This document shows positions 1 to 9,304 of a stretch of DNA of 64,000 nucleotides, piece after piece; position 1 is the stretch's first letter, and the number at the start of each line of letters is the position of its first letter. Position numbers and translations under genes: made by a program. Below the pieces are notes generated by a model. It had not been told where the DNA came from. It worked only from the letters and a program-made list of their open reading frames with translations, and made no database searches. The DNA comes from Planctomycetia bacterium (lineage in GTDB: Bacteria; Planctomycetota; Planctomycetia; Gemmatales; Gemmataceae). The stretch lies in the NCBI GenBank assembly GCA_005772955.1, contig SXID01000092.1, forward strand, positions 1 through 64,000, read 5' to 3'.

Positions 1-792
1 GCGGCCGGGGCCGCGCTCGCGGAGGCGCTCACCGCCGCGACTCCCGGTGATGTGCAACTCGCCGCAGTGAAGTCGCTTTCCGCTCACACTGACCCGAAGG
101 TGAGCGAATTGTTGCTCAAGGGGTGGGCGGGCTATGGTCCGGCGCTGCGGCGCGAGGCGCTGGACGCGATGCTCGGCCGTGCCGACCGTGTTCTGAAACT
201 GCTTGAGGCTGTCGAGGCGAAGAAAGTCCCCGCGACCGATTTCGCGCTCGCGCAGGTGCAACAACTCAAGGCGCACCCGAACGCCGCGGTTCGCACGCGC
301 GCGTCCGCGGTGTTTAAGCAGACGACCGACGCCGACCGCGCGAAGGTTGTCAAAGAATACGCGTCCGTGCTCGACCTGAAAGGCGACGCGATGAAGGGAA
401 GGGCGGTGTTCAAGAAGTCGTGTTCCGCGTGCCACAAGCTCGATGGCGTCGGCTTCGACGTGGGGGCGAACCTGCTCGCCGCGCTGCCAAACAAGTCCGG
501 CGAAGACCTGCTCATCGCGGTGTTCGACCCGAACCGCGAAGTCGATCCGCGGTACATCTCTTACAACGTGGTGACGGCCGACGACCGCGTCCTGAACGGC
601 GTGGTTGTAGCGGAGACACCGACGAGCATCACGCTCCGCCGCGCCGACGGCAAGGAAGATGCGATTCTGCGGTCCAACATTTCTTCGCTGCGTTCGACGG
701 CACTTTCGCTCATGCCAGCGGGGTTGGAGAAGGAGATGCAGCCGCAAGATGTGGCGGACCTGTTCGCGTACTTGAGAACCGCGGGGAAGTAG
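1..792 (+). CDS. PVC-type haem-binding domain protein (C-terminal part; 5' end outside window)
   Basis: ORF open to the window start; GRAVFKKSCSACHKLDGVG (CxxCH) followed by the NREVDPRYISYNVVTADDRVLNGVV pattern typical of planctomycete cytochrome-like proteins. Confidence 0.85.
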   Translation, partial: AAGAALAEALTAATPGDVQLAAVKSLSAHTDPKVSELLLKGWAGYGPALRREALDAMLGRADRVLKLLEAVEAKKVPATDFALAQVQQLKAHPNAAVRTRASAVFKQTTDADRAKVVKEYASVLDLKGDAMKGRAVFKKSCSACHKLDGVGFDVGANLLAALPNKSGEDLLIAVFDPNREVDPRYISYNVVTADDRVLNGVVVAETPTSITLRRADGKEDAILRSNISSLRSTALSLMPAGLEKEMQPQDVADLFAYLRTAGK

Positions 793-794
793 TC

Positions 795-832
795 TTCCTG
801 GAGCGCGGGTGTGACGCTCACGCTCCCAGGAG
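795..832. terminator. Inverted repeat between convergent genes (possible bidirectional terminator)
   Basis: tcctggagcg ... cgctcccagga between the CDS ending at 792 (+) and the CDS ending at 834 (-). Confidence 0.5.
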
Positions 833-833
833 A

Positions 834-1862
834 TTAGAACTCGTACTGGTTCTTGATCTTGTCCTTCGGGATGAGTTCGATGTCAGTAACGTCAAGGAGT
901 CGCACGACCGGTACATACCGCTCCTGGCCGGTCACTTTGATGAACTCGACGACGCCCTTGATGCGGACCCAGTCGAAGTAGTTGAAACCGGACACGGACT
1001 GGGGAGCGATGATCCGCACCTTGAGCATCACCGCGTCAGTGCCGCAACACGTCATCTTCTGACGGAACAGCGTGAACTCCTTGCCACCGCCGAGCGGTTG
1101 GAACCGCCCTTCCATTATCGCGGTCTTGCCCGTGTAAGACTGGCGCTTGCCCTCGTCGAATGCGGCTTCTGTCAGGTCGTTGAACCGCATTTCGGTGCCG
1201 GCCTGCGCGACCATTGAATAGACCGGTTCGCCGCCCTTCGGCGTCACCTCGCGCAACTGAAGACCATTCTGAGTGCGGAGCGTACGCACAGTGGCCCCGT
1301 CCGCGAGTGTTTCGGTCGATTCCACGGTGGCGGTTGCCGCCATGTCCTTGAGCGATGCCGCGTCAATTGACTCAGTCAGACGGGCTTCCGCTGCAAGAGC
1401 CTCTGGGCTGAGGCCCGAGTTCGGGATTCCCAGCGCGAACAGCGCGATCGGGAATACCAGAATCAGCATCCGGGCAAACACCCAGGACATGTCGTGACTG
1501 TGGCCATGGTCGTCCACGAGTTCGGCGTCCAGACCGGGCGCACCAGGGAGGCCCGGAAGGTGGTTGCACGCGGCTGTGTGGACGTGGTTCTCCTTACACG
1601 TCGGGTCATCAGGATCGCCCGCGGGGACCAGTTCGCCAGCTTCCCGCCACACTGCGAGCGCCCGCAGTGTGACCAAAGCGATTACGCTGATGCCGCCGAT
1701 GAGCACCGGCAGATGGAATTGCGGGGCGAGGATGTGTTTGAGCATGTCGTTCAGGTACAACTGGATGGCCACGAACCCCAACCCGCCGCACACCAGGATG
1801 GTCAACAACTGTTCGGTGAAGTAGTCGCGCGGCGACTGGCAACCGGCGTGATTGTGTGGCAT
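834..1862 (-). CDS. TIGR03943/DUF1980-type (YcgQ-like) permease-associated membrane protein
   Basis: 342 aa; N-terminal TM segments, His-rich loop (KENHVHTAACNH...DDHGHSHD), conserved C-terminal domain; directly downstream of a COG0701-like permease. Confidence 0.7.
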   Translation of the reverse strand: MPHNHAGCQSPRDYFTEQLLTILVCGGLGFVAIQLYLNDMLKHILAPQFHLPVLIGGISVIALVTLRALAVWREAGELVPAGDPDDPTCKENHVHTAACNHLPGLPGAPGLDAELVDDHGHSHDMSWVFARMLILVFPIALFALGIPNSGLSPEALAAEARLTESIDAASLKDMAATATVESTETLADGATVRTLRTQNGLQLREVTPKGGEPVYSMVAQAGTEMRFNDLTEAAFDEGKRQSYTGKTAIMEGRFQPLGGGKEFTLFRQKMTCCGTDAVMLKVRIIAPQSVSGFNYFDWVRIKGVVEFIKVTGQERYVPVVRLLDVTDIELIPKDKIKNQYEF

Positions 1863-1889
1863 CTCGCGTTCTCCCTTGTGTGCGCTATT

Positions 1890-2879
1890 CTACCCGCCGG
1901 TCGGCGAGCCAGGCAAACCGGTCCAGCCCTTGAGTTGGTAGACGAGGTGCAGCAGCATACACAAAACAAGCACCTGGATCACAACGCACGTGGCAATAGT
2001 GACGATCAACCGGAGACGGAACACTCGGGTGTACATGAGCAGCAGTTTCAGGTCGAGCATCGGCCCGAGGACCAGAAACGCAACCTTCGCGCTCAGGTGC
2101 ATCTTGGTGAAACTCGCGGCGACAAACGCATCCGCTTCACTGCACAGACACATCAAGACCGCGAGGAACATCATTGCGGGAACCGCGAGGAACGGCTGTT
2201 CGCTCGAGAAGGCCTGGATCTCGCGGTCGGTAATGTGCTGGCGCGCAAGCGCGGCGAGGACGCAGCCGAGAATGAGGAACACCATGATGTCCACGAAGTC
2301 GTGCAGACCGGTCGCGGAGATGTTCCCAAGCCGCCTGATGAACGGTTGTCTCGCGGGCGATTCCGTCGGGGTCGTGCTGGGCGCGCCAGTCTCGACGGGG
2401 GGAGTAAGGGGGGGCGCAGTGAGCGGCGTCAAAAGCGCATTCCCGTACTTCTTGTACTGGTAGTGAACGACCAGCGCCGTCATGCAGGCGATGAAGAACG
2501 CCAGCCCGACGCGAAGCCCGACCATCTCCGCGCCGATCTTGTGGTCCTTGAACGCGACCCACGTGCTGAAGATCACGACGCCGTTGATGATTGGCCCAGC
2601 CAGCATGTAAGCGATACAGCACGAGAGCGGTAGCCCCTTGCGGAGCAACCGGCGCATCACGACCACGATGCCACACTCGCACATCGGGAACAGCAGCCCT
2701 AGCAGCGCGCCGATCATCACCGCGGGGAGGACGGACTTCGGGAGCAACCGTGTCAGGAGCGTTTGCGGGAGGAACTCTTCGAGGATGCCAGCGACGAGCG
2801 CGCCGAGAACGACGAACGGCATCGCCTCCCACAGAATGGAGCTGAACCGGAAGAGGAAGTCGTAAATGCTTGGCTGCAC
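1890..2879 (-). CDS. COG0701-type permease (YraQ/YcgR-like)
   Basis: 329 aa polytopic protein; LWEAMPFVVLGALVAGILEEFLP and LFPMCECGIVVVMRRLLRKGLPLSCCIAYMLAGPIINGVV motifs. Confidence 0.85.
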   Translation of the reverse strand: MQPSIYDFLFRFSSILWEAMPFVVLGALVAGILEEFLPQTLLTRLLPKSVLPAVMIGALLGLLFPMCECGIVVVMRRLLRKGLPLSCCIAYMLAGPIINGVVIFSTWVAFKDHKIGAEMVGLRVGLAFFIACMTALVVHYQYKKYGNALLTPLTAPPLTPPVETGAPSTTPTESPARQPFIRRLGNISATGLHDFVDIMVFLILGCVLAALARQHITDREIQAFSSEQPFLAVPAMMFLAVLMCLCSEADAFVAASFTKMHLSAKVAFLVLGPMLDLKLLLMYTRVFRLRLIVTIATCVVIQVLVLCMLLHLVYQLKGWTGLPGSPTGG

Positions 2880-2947
2880 CAGATCACCCGACGCGGGAAC
2901 GGTGGGACACTGTAACTACGCCGGTCCCCGCGGACGGGTTCGGGCGT

Positions 2948-3967
2948 CTACGGGCATTGTCCGAACGGGTGGTCCGTACCGCAAGGGTCGTCCGGGCCGT
3001 GCTGGTGGAACGCGCGGAACTGTTGGCCTCCAAAAATGGGCGCGAAACGGTTCCACACCGCGACAACCATCATAGAGCCGAAGAACAGCGCCACGCTCGT
3101 CACTACAATCACGCCACTGGGGCCGAACTCCACGCTACTCATCGGACCGATCGAGAGCTTCATGTTCCGACTAAGTAAGTACCCGATCACACCAGACCCG
3201 AGGCAGAACACGACGGTGAACCAGAACATCTGGCGCAGGTTCCGCGACACGTTCGCGGCGGCCGCGGCCGGCACGATCAGTAGCGCGTTGATGAGCAGCA
3301 CGCCGACCGCCTGGATGGACAGGTTTACCACCAGCGCGAGCAGGATGATGAACAGGTAGTTGTTAAGCGTGACGTTGATCCGCCGCGTGCGCGCCAAACT
3401 CGGGTTGAAGCTCGCGAACATGAGCTGGTTGTACCGCCACAAGAAGACGCAGACGACCAGCACGAGAACTGCGCACAGGTAGAGTAGGTCTGCTTCAGGT
3501 ATGAAGAGGAGGTTGCCGAACAGGAACGTTTCGAGGTTCACAGTACTGACCTTCTGCACCATCTTGGTGAGCATCGCGCCGAACCCGAGGGCGAGCGCGA
3601 AGAACACGCCGATGACGGTGTCGTGCGCCAAACCGGTGCGGTCACGCACGTAGATCATCAGAACGCCGACCGTGACTCCGAACGCGACCATCACCATCGG
3701 GACTATCCACGCTGCGCTGACCTTCCGTTCTGCGGCGTCACCCCCGGTAAGAAGTACGCTCACATAGCCGAGCGCGACGCCAGCGAACGCACAGTGCGCC
3801 ATCGCGTCGCTGAAGAACGCCATCCGGTTGCCGACAACGAGCGAACCCACCATGCCGCAGATGAGGCACATCACGAGCAGCGTGATGACGCTCTTCACCA
3901 CGAATACATAGGTGTCGAGTGAATCGGCTATCACCCGGATCAGGTCGGACATCCAGACGTCGGGCAT
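2948..3967 (-). CDS. Metal (Zn/Mn) ABC transporter permease, ZnuB-like
   Basis: 339 aa; FFSDAMAHCAFAGVALGY, TVIGVFFALALGFGAML and VVNLSIQAVGVLLINALLIVPAAAA motifs. Confidence 0.88.
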   Translation of the reverse strand: MPDVWMSDLIRVIADSLDTYVFVVKSVITLLVMCLICGMVGSLVVGNRMAFFSDAMAHCAFAGVALGYVSVLLTGGDAAERKVSAAWIVPMVMVAFGVTVGVLMIYVRDRTGLAHDTVIGVFFALALGFGAMLTKMVQKVSTVNLETFLFGNLLFIPEADLLYLCAVLVLVVCVFLWRYNQLMFASFNPSLARTRRINVTLNNYLFIILLALVVNLSIQAVGVLLINALLIVPAAAAANVSRNLRQMFWFTVVFCLGSGVIGYLLSRNMKLSIGPMSSVEFGPSGVIVVTSVALFFGSMMVVAVWNRFAPIFGGQQFRAFHQHGPDDPCGTDHPFGQCP

Positions 3968-3983
3968 GAATCCCTCGGCATCC

Positions 3984-5375
3984 TTAACTGGTCAATCGGC
4001 GGGCGCAACGTTGCATCAAGACGAGGGACGCGGTCGCTTCGTCTGGTGTGATGATGAGCGGCGGCGAAACGCGAACCACCTTCTTCGCGAGCGGGCCGAG
4101 GAGGTGAATCCCATCGTTGCTGGTGCCATCGCCGAGGTAGCACGCGAGGACGACTGCGTTTGCCCAGTCCGCTGCGGAGCGGTCTCCGTGGTCGCGCATC
4201 TCGACGCCCCATACCATCCCACCGCGTTCGCCGCGAACCTGGGCCACGAACGGGAGTTCCTTCAGGGCGAGCAACCCGCGTTCGATGATGCTGGAACTGG
4301 CTTTCATTCCCGCGATCACGTCGCGGCTCTCGAACTCGTCCAGTGTAGCCTGTACGGCCGCGCAGCAGAGCGGGTTCGCACTCCACGTGTCGGAACCTTC
4401 GCCATAACCGAGAGAACCGAAAATATCCGCACGGCCGACAGCGGCGGCGACAGGGATACCATTCCCAAGCCCCTTACCTAACACTACGACATCCGGTTCG
4501 AGGCCGTAGGTCTCGAACGCGAACATCGCGCCCGTGCGGCCGAAGTTTGATTGCACCTCGTCGATAATAAAAACGATGTCATGTTGGCGGCAGAACCGCT
4601 GAAGTCCTTGCAGGTACGCCGCAGGCGGGTGGTACGAGCCGCCACCACCGAGGTACGGTTCCGTGATCAGAGTTCCGATCTTCGCACCGAACTGGTGGAG
4701 CAGGGCGTCCAGTTCCTTTTGGTAAGGGGAGAAGTCGAACGGCGCGTCACGCAGTGTCACGTCGCGACACTCGTTCATTGGGAACGAGATGAATCGCACG
4801 CGTGGGTCGCGTTCCGCGTCCGTTTCCGAGCCGGTGACGGCGTTTGCCAATCCTTTCTTCCCGTGGAACCCGAAGCGCGTCGCGAGGATCATCGGTCGGG
4901 TGCGGTCCAGCGCAAGCGAAGCCCACAACGCCTTCTGGATCGCCTCGGACCCGGACGCAGCCCACATCACCTGCTCGATGCGTCCGCCGCCCGGCGTGGC
5001 ACGCATTAACTTGAGGAGACGGTTCGTTGCGCCGACCTCAACGGGTGTGATCGCGTTGTACGCGGTCATCGGCACGGCCGCGGTGAACCCCAGAGGGGCA
5101 GGGGGGGTAGCAGTGGATGCTCGTTCCCAACCCATGTAACGCGAGTACGCGCTCAGCCAATTCGTCGGGTTGTGGCCCAGGTTTGAGACAAGCACACCGG
5201 ACGTGAAATCGTAGAGCCTCCGGCTTTCCGGTGTCCAGTGGTAGACCCCAGCGCTATGGCTGAGGACGGCTTGCGTCGGAGTGAAAGTGCGGAGTGAGTA
5301 CGGTTCCGAGTTCGCAAGGTCCGCTCGACTGCTGTTTGAGTTGGGCTCGCGAGTGTGCTGAATCGGGGGAGGCAT
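3984..5375 (-). CDS. Class III PLP-dependent aminotransferase
   Basis: GSEAIQKALWASLA, FIIDEVQSNFGRTGAMFAFE, VVLGKGLGNGIPVAAAVG. Start moved to ATG at 5375 (MPPPIQ..), preceded by aggag; the longer ORF would overlap kptA. Confidence 0.88.
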   Translation of the reverse strand: MPPPIQHTREPNSNSSRADLANSEPYSLRTFTPTQAVLSHSAGVYHWTPESRRLYDFTSGVLVSNLGHNPTNWLSAYSRYMGWERASTATPPAPLGFTAAVPMTAYNAITPVEVGATNRLLKLMRATPGGGRIEQVMWAASGSEAIQKALWASLALDRTRPMILATRFGFHGKKGLANAVTGSETDAERDPRVRFISFPMNECRDVTLRDAPFDFSPYQKELDALLHQFGAKIGTLITEPYLGGGGSYHPPAAYLQGLQRFCRQHDIVFIIDEVQSNFGRTGAMFAFETYGLEPDVVVLGKGLGNGIPVAAAVGRADIFGSLGYGEGSDTWSANPLCCAAVQATLDEFESRDVIAGMKASSSIIERGLLALKELPFVAQVRGERGGMVWGVEMRDHGDRSAADWANAVVLACYLGDGTSNDGIHLLGPLAKKVVRVSPPLIITPDEATASLVLMQRCARRLTS

Positions 5376-5391
5376 GGCGTGATCTCCTGTG

Positions 5392-5937
5392 TTACTGCAC
5401 CCGAAGGTACTCAGGCGGCACGTGTTCGACAAGCCAAACGCCGTTCGCGGAGCGGTAAAACACGTGACCGTCGGCTTGCATTTTCGCCGCGTCAACGACG
5501 AGAACGACCGGCTTTCCACGGCGCTGCCCGACTTTCGTGGCGGTCGTGGTGTCAACGGACAGGTGGACGTGGTGACGGGCCATCTTCAACAGGCCATCGC
5601 GGAGAATGATCGCGCCGGTCTCGTTGGCCGTTCCGTGGAAAAGTTCTGCGGGCGGTTCAACTTCTTCGAGTCGCAAATCGACTTCTGCTGAGTGGCCTTG
5701 GTTTGCGCGGATCATCGTTCCCGTGTCGTCGAACGCAAACCGGTGTTTTTCGCAGTTCGTGACGACCTCGGTGAGTTCCTCGTGCGTCAATCTGTTACCG
5801 GCGATTGCAAGGCCAGACAAGAGATCGGTGATGAGAACCCAGCCGCCCGGTTCAAGGGTCAGCCCGACCGATTCCGGCTCGTGGCGAAGAACCTTTGAAA
5901 TGAACTTGCTGGTGCGCACCCTTCGTTTTTCGTCCAC
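5392..5937 (-). CDS. kptA: RNA 2'-phosphotransferase (Tpt1/KptA family)
   Basis: SKFISKVLRHEPESVGLTLEPGGWVLITDLL ... FHGTANETGAIILRDGLLKMARHHVHLSVD. Confidence 0.93.
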   Translation of the reverse strand: MDEKRRVRTSKFISKVLRHEPESVGLTLEPGGWVLITDLLSGLAIAGNRLTHEELTEVVTNCEKHRFAFDDTGTMIRANQGHSAEVDLRLEEVEPPAELFHGTANETGAIILRDGLLKMARHHVHLSVDTTTATKVGQRRGKPVVLVVDAAKMQADGHVFYRSANGVWLVEHVPPEYLRVQ

Positions 5938-5939
5938 GA

Positions 5940-7259
5940 CTATACCCGTCCTTCGTAAAGGATGAGCGGTGTGGCGTTGCCGGGTTCGTAAAGCGCCAGA
6001 CCGCCAGCCGAACCGTTGACCTTGACGACACAGCCAGATTCACCCGCGACCGCGCGGGCAAGGATCGCTTCGAGGCTTTGTACGATTGCAACGCAGTTAC
6101 GGTCGGCCGTGATGTCGTTGTAAGTGAGCGCCCGCATCAGCGCAAGGCGCTCGTTCCGGCTTGCATCAGGCCCGCCGAATTCGACGTTGGCCACCTCGAG
6201 GAAGAACCTCTCGATGACTTCGATCCCGTAGCCGCGTTGAGACCGTTCTCCCCACGGTTCAAGGAACGTTCCGTTGTAGTGATAGTTCGGAGTGTTCTTG
6301 AGTTCGCCCGGAGTGCGATTTTCCACCGTGAGTTCGACGCCGCGCTTGCGCTGGTGGGCGCACCAGACAGCGTTATCGAAGCGGAATTGCACCTCTTGCT
6401 CGACGTACCCCGGAAAGTTATCAGGCGTGACCCAACTCGTGTGAATGTCGAACGCGGCCTCACGTGAGTCGGGGTGGCGGTACACGACTTGAAGTTGGAC
6501 CGAATCCCACGTTGGACCGTCGACCGGTCCAACAAGACCGCGCTGTCCCGTCGCAAGGACTCGATCGAGCGACCAGTTCGGCCCGAAGGTGAAGTCGATA
6601 AGTTTCAGGTAGTGGACCGCGACATACGTCGCCGGGTTCCGCCCCGCGATCCACTCCGCGAATTGACCGCCACTGATTGACTTCGGTTCAAGGAGAGAAC
6701 AGTAGCCATTGTTGACGTGTTGGAGAACATCGTCCTGGTAGAGCGTACGGAGTTTCTTGTGGTCTGGATCGGCGAGTTTGTGGTACACGACCTTTGCGAG
6801 CACGCCGTTCTCGGTCGCGAGCCTCGATAGTTCATCCAGTTCGGTCAGCGAGAGCACAGACGGCTTCTCGATAAGGACGTGCTTGCGCGCGAGGATGGCA
6901 TCGCGTGCAGCCACGAAATGACGATCATCCGGGGTCGCGATGCAGACGACATCCACGTCCGAGGTGAGAAGTGTGCGACTCGCGTTGGCGCCCGAATAAT
7001 TCGTGAACGGTCTTCGTTGTCCGTACTCGGATCCGAGGTACTTCGCGCTGCGTGCGCCAGTTCGGGACGCCACCGCGCAAAGCTGGATGCTCACCGGTCC
7101 TGTTGCAGAAGAATGGAGAGGATCGTGATGGCGCCGCTCAAAGACCGGTCGATACGTGTCCTCGAAGATCATCCCAAAACCAATCATTCCGCAGCGAAGG
7201 ACTCGCACCGGTCTCTCCTGTGTTGAAAGCTTTGGAGTGCGTGTTGTAGTGGTGTGCAC
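5940..7259 (-). CDS. Gfo/Idh/MocA family oxidoreductase
   Basis: N-terminal VLRCGMIGFGMIFEDTYRP Rossmann-like start, VDVVCIATPDDRHFVAARDAILARKHVLIEKP. Confidence 0.85.
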   Translation of the reverse strand: MHTTTTRTPKLSTQERPVRVLRCGMIGFGMIFEDTYRPVFERRHHDPLHSSATGPVSIQLCAVASRTGARSAKYLGSEYGQRRPFTNYSGANASRTLLTSDVDVVCIATPDDRHFVAARDAILARKHVLIEKPSVLSLTELDELSRLATENGVLAKVVYHKLADPDHKKLRTLYQDDVLQHVNNGYCSLLEPKSISGGQFAEWIAGRNPATYVAVHYLKLIDFTFGPNWSLDRVLATGQRGLVGPVDGPTWDSVQLQVVYRHPDSREAAFDIHTSWVTPDNFPGYVEQEVQFRFDNAVWCAHQRKRGVELTVENRTPGELKNTPNYHYNGTFLEPWGERSQRGYGIEVIERFFLEVANVEFGGPDASRNERLALMRALTYNDITADRNCVAIVQSLEAILARAVAGESGCVVKVNGSAGGLALYEPGNATPLILYEGRV

Positions 7260-7301
7260 GAAGTCCGAGAAGAGTAAAATAGTTGCCGAAAAAGTTATTA
7301 C

Positions 7302-7398
7302 TACATAAGATACATTATCGGACGTGACTCAGTTACACTTGCAATTGCCCAAACGATCCCCGATGCCGACTTTAGGTCTGATAATTGATATTATGTAA
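7302..7398. repeat. AT-rich imperfect inverted repeat (possible regulatory or MITE-like element)
   Basis: tacataagatacattatcggacgtg (7302-7326) is inversely matched by aggtctgataattgatattatgtaa (about 7374-7398); a third copy of the motif is at 33458-33483. Confidence 0.5.
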
Positions 7399-7430
7399 TT
7401 AATAAGTCCCAACAACAGAACAAAAAACGG

Positions 7431-8384
7431 TCAAGCCAAGAAGCCCATCCGACGAAATTTTGCGTACCGGCCTTCCAAAATTGATTCATCCGACTGCGGC
7501 TCAAGCCGCCGTAATTCTCGCGAGAGGTGTGTCTTCAGAGTCGTACCCATTCCCCGCGGATCGCGATGCGCCCCCCCGAGTGGTTCGGTCAGAATGGTGT
7601 CGATCATGCCAAACCCGTGAAGATCCTTCGCAGTCAACTTAAGCGCGTTCGCCGCCTTGGATTTGGATTCGTCAGTCGCCACTTTCCAGAGAATCCCAGC
7701 ACAACCTTCTGGACTGATGACGGAGTAATAGGAGTATTGAAGCATTCCGATCGCGTCACCGATACCGATACCAAGAGCTCCGCCAGATCCACCCTCTCCG
7801 ATGACAACACACACGATTGGTGTCTTAAGTTTCGTCATCTCAAGGATGCTAGTCGCGATCAACTGGGCCTGGCCTCGTTCCTCCGCTCCAGTTCCGGGAA
7901 AAGCACCCGGGGTGTCGATCAGGCAAACGATCGGGATGCGATACTTCGCAGCCAGTCGCATTTTCGAGAGCGCCTTCCGGTAACCCTCTGGATGAGCGCA
8001 GCCGTAGTGACACTGAAGACGCTCCGCAAGCGTCTTCCCCTTCTGGTGCCCGATTAGCATGACCTCGTGCCCATCGAGACGGGCAAATCCGGCACGGATT
8101 GCGCGGTCGTCCCCAAAAGCGCGATCCCCATGCAATTCGGTGAAATCCTCGAATACCATTTCGATATAGTCCAGCAACTGCGGACGGTTCGGGTGACGCG
8201 ACACCTGCACCGTCTCCCAGGCTGACAGGTTCGAGTACTTCTCCTTCTTCATCGAAGTGAGTTTCTTACGGAGTTGTCTAATCGTCTCGCCACTAATGTC
8301 CGCCTCTGGAACCGACTCCAGACGGAATAGTTCTGATTCCACCTCGTGGATCTCTTGCTCGAACGGCAGTGGAACCGGAATCAT
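7431..8384 (-). CDS. accA: Acetyl-CoA carboxylase carboxyltransferase subunit alpha
   Basis: 317 aa; SAWETVQVSRHPNRPQLLDYIEMVFEDFTELHGDRAFGDDRAI, IDTPGAFPGTGAEERGQAQ, GEGGSGGALGIGIGD. Confidence 0.97.
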   Translation of the reverse strand: MIPVPLPFEQEIHEVESELFRLESVPEADISGETIRQLRKKLTSMKKEKYSNLSAWETVQVSRHPNRPQLLDYIEMVFEDFTELHGDRAFGDDRAIRAGFARLDGHEVMLIGHQKGKTLAERLQCHYGCAHPEGYRKALSKMRLAAKYRIPIVCLIDTPGAFPGTGAEERGQAQLIATSILEMTKLKTPIVCVVIGEGGSGGALGIGIGDAIGMLQYSYYSVISPEGCAGILWKVATDESKSKAANALKLTAKDLHGFGMIDTILTEPLGGAHRDPRGMGTTLKTHLSRELRRLEPQSDESILEGRYAKFRRMGFLA

Positions 8385-8425
8385 CGCTCACCTCGTGTCA
8401 GATTACTCGTTTGGAAGAAGACACG

Positions 8426-9295
8426 TCACCTCTCCTCGAGATCCTTCTCGACCACCGACTTGTAAACCTGCTTGATCTTCTGCAGTTCTATCAACACTTG
8501 GTGAAAGTTCTCAGGTCGGTCCGTTCTCTTCTTCGCGAGCATCCTCACCACGAACGTCGAGAACTCGTCAGTCAGGTCCGGATTGTACGCAGAGGGGGGC
8601 GCGGGTTTCTCCGTGAGGTGCTTGCCGAGCAAGTCGCTCTGCGATGTTCCACGAAACGGCGGACGCCCGGTCGTCAGTTCGTACAGCGTGCAGGAGTAAC
8701 TGTAAATGTCCGCGCGACCGTCTAAAATCTCGTTCCGGATCTGCTCAGGACTCATGAAACTCGGCGTCCCCTGAACTTTCCCACGCCAGTGAAACCACTT
8801 TGCTAACCCTGTCGGGATCTTCTTCGTAATCGCGAAGTCGATCATCTTCGTCTCGCCACTCGAGTTCACAAGAATATTGTCTGGCTTCACGTCGCGATGG
8901 ACAAAACCGGTCGCGTTCATGTATGCCAACCCGGTCGCGGCGCCCTTGAAGATCTTCCGAGAGTGCTCCTTGATGAACGCAAAATCCTTCGTCTGGAGCC
9001 GCAAGCGAAGTGCGCCCGACGGAAAGAATTCCATGATGAAGTGTGGCGTGTCTTTGGCCCGGTTCACTTTCACAATGCGGATCACGTTCGCGTGAGTCAG
9101 TTTCACGCCAACTTCGGCCTCGTTGAACAGCGCACGCCGGTGTTCGCTTCTAGTCGCTGCTTCGGGAAGTAGGATCTTCATCGCGAAGTGCCGATTGCTC
9201 TGGACCTCCACGACCTCGAACACCTGCGACGTCGCCCCAGTTTGGAGCAACGTTCGCAAGCGATAGCCGGCGAGAGTCGTGTTAATGTCCGCCAT
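8426..9295 (-). CDS. Serine/threonine protein kinase
   Basis: FAMKILLP, GFVHRDVKPDNILVN, MIDFAIT (DFG to DFA), GTPSFMSPEQIRNEILDGRADIYSYSCTLYELTTGRPPF. Confidence 0.93.
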   Translation of the reverse strand: MADINTTLAGYRLRTLLQTGATSQVFEVVEVQSNRHFAMKILLPEAATRSEHRRALFNEAEVGVKLTHANVIRIVKVNRAKDTPHFIMEFFPSGALRLRLQTKDFAFIKEHSRKIFKGAATGLAYMNATGFVHRDVKPDNILVNSSGETKMIDFAITKKIPTGLAKWFHWRGKVQGTPSFMSPEQIRNEILDGRADIYSYSCTLYELTTGRPPFRGTSQSDLLGKHLTEKPAPPSAYNPDLTDEFSTFVVRMLAKKRTDRPENFHQVLIELQKIKQVYKSVVEKDLEER

Positions 9296-9304
9296 CCGAA
9301 CTCC

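Noticed and set aside
1494-2633. 379-aa + strand ORF
   Set aside because: Antisense to the DUF1980-type and COG0701 genes, which have clear TM topology and motifs.
5376-5555. N-terminal extension of the class III aminotransferase
   Set aside because: Would overlap kptA on the same strand; a well-placed RBS and ATG exist at 5375.
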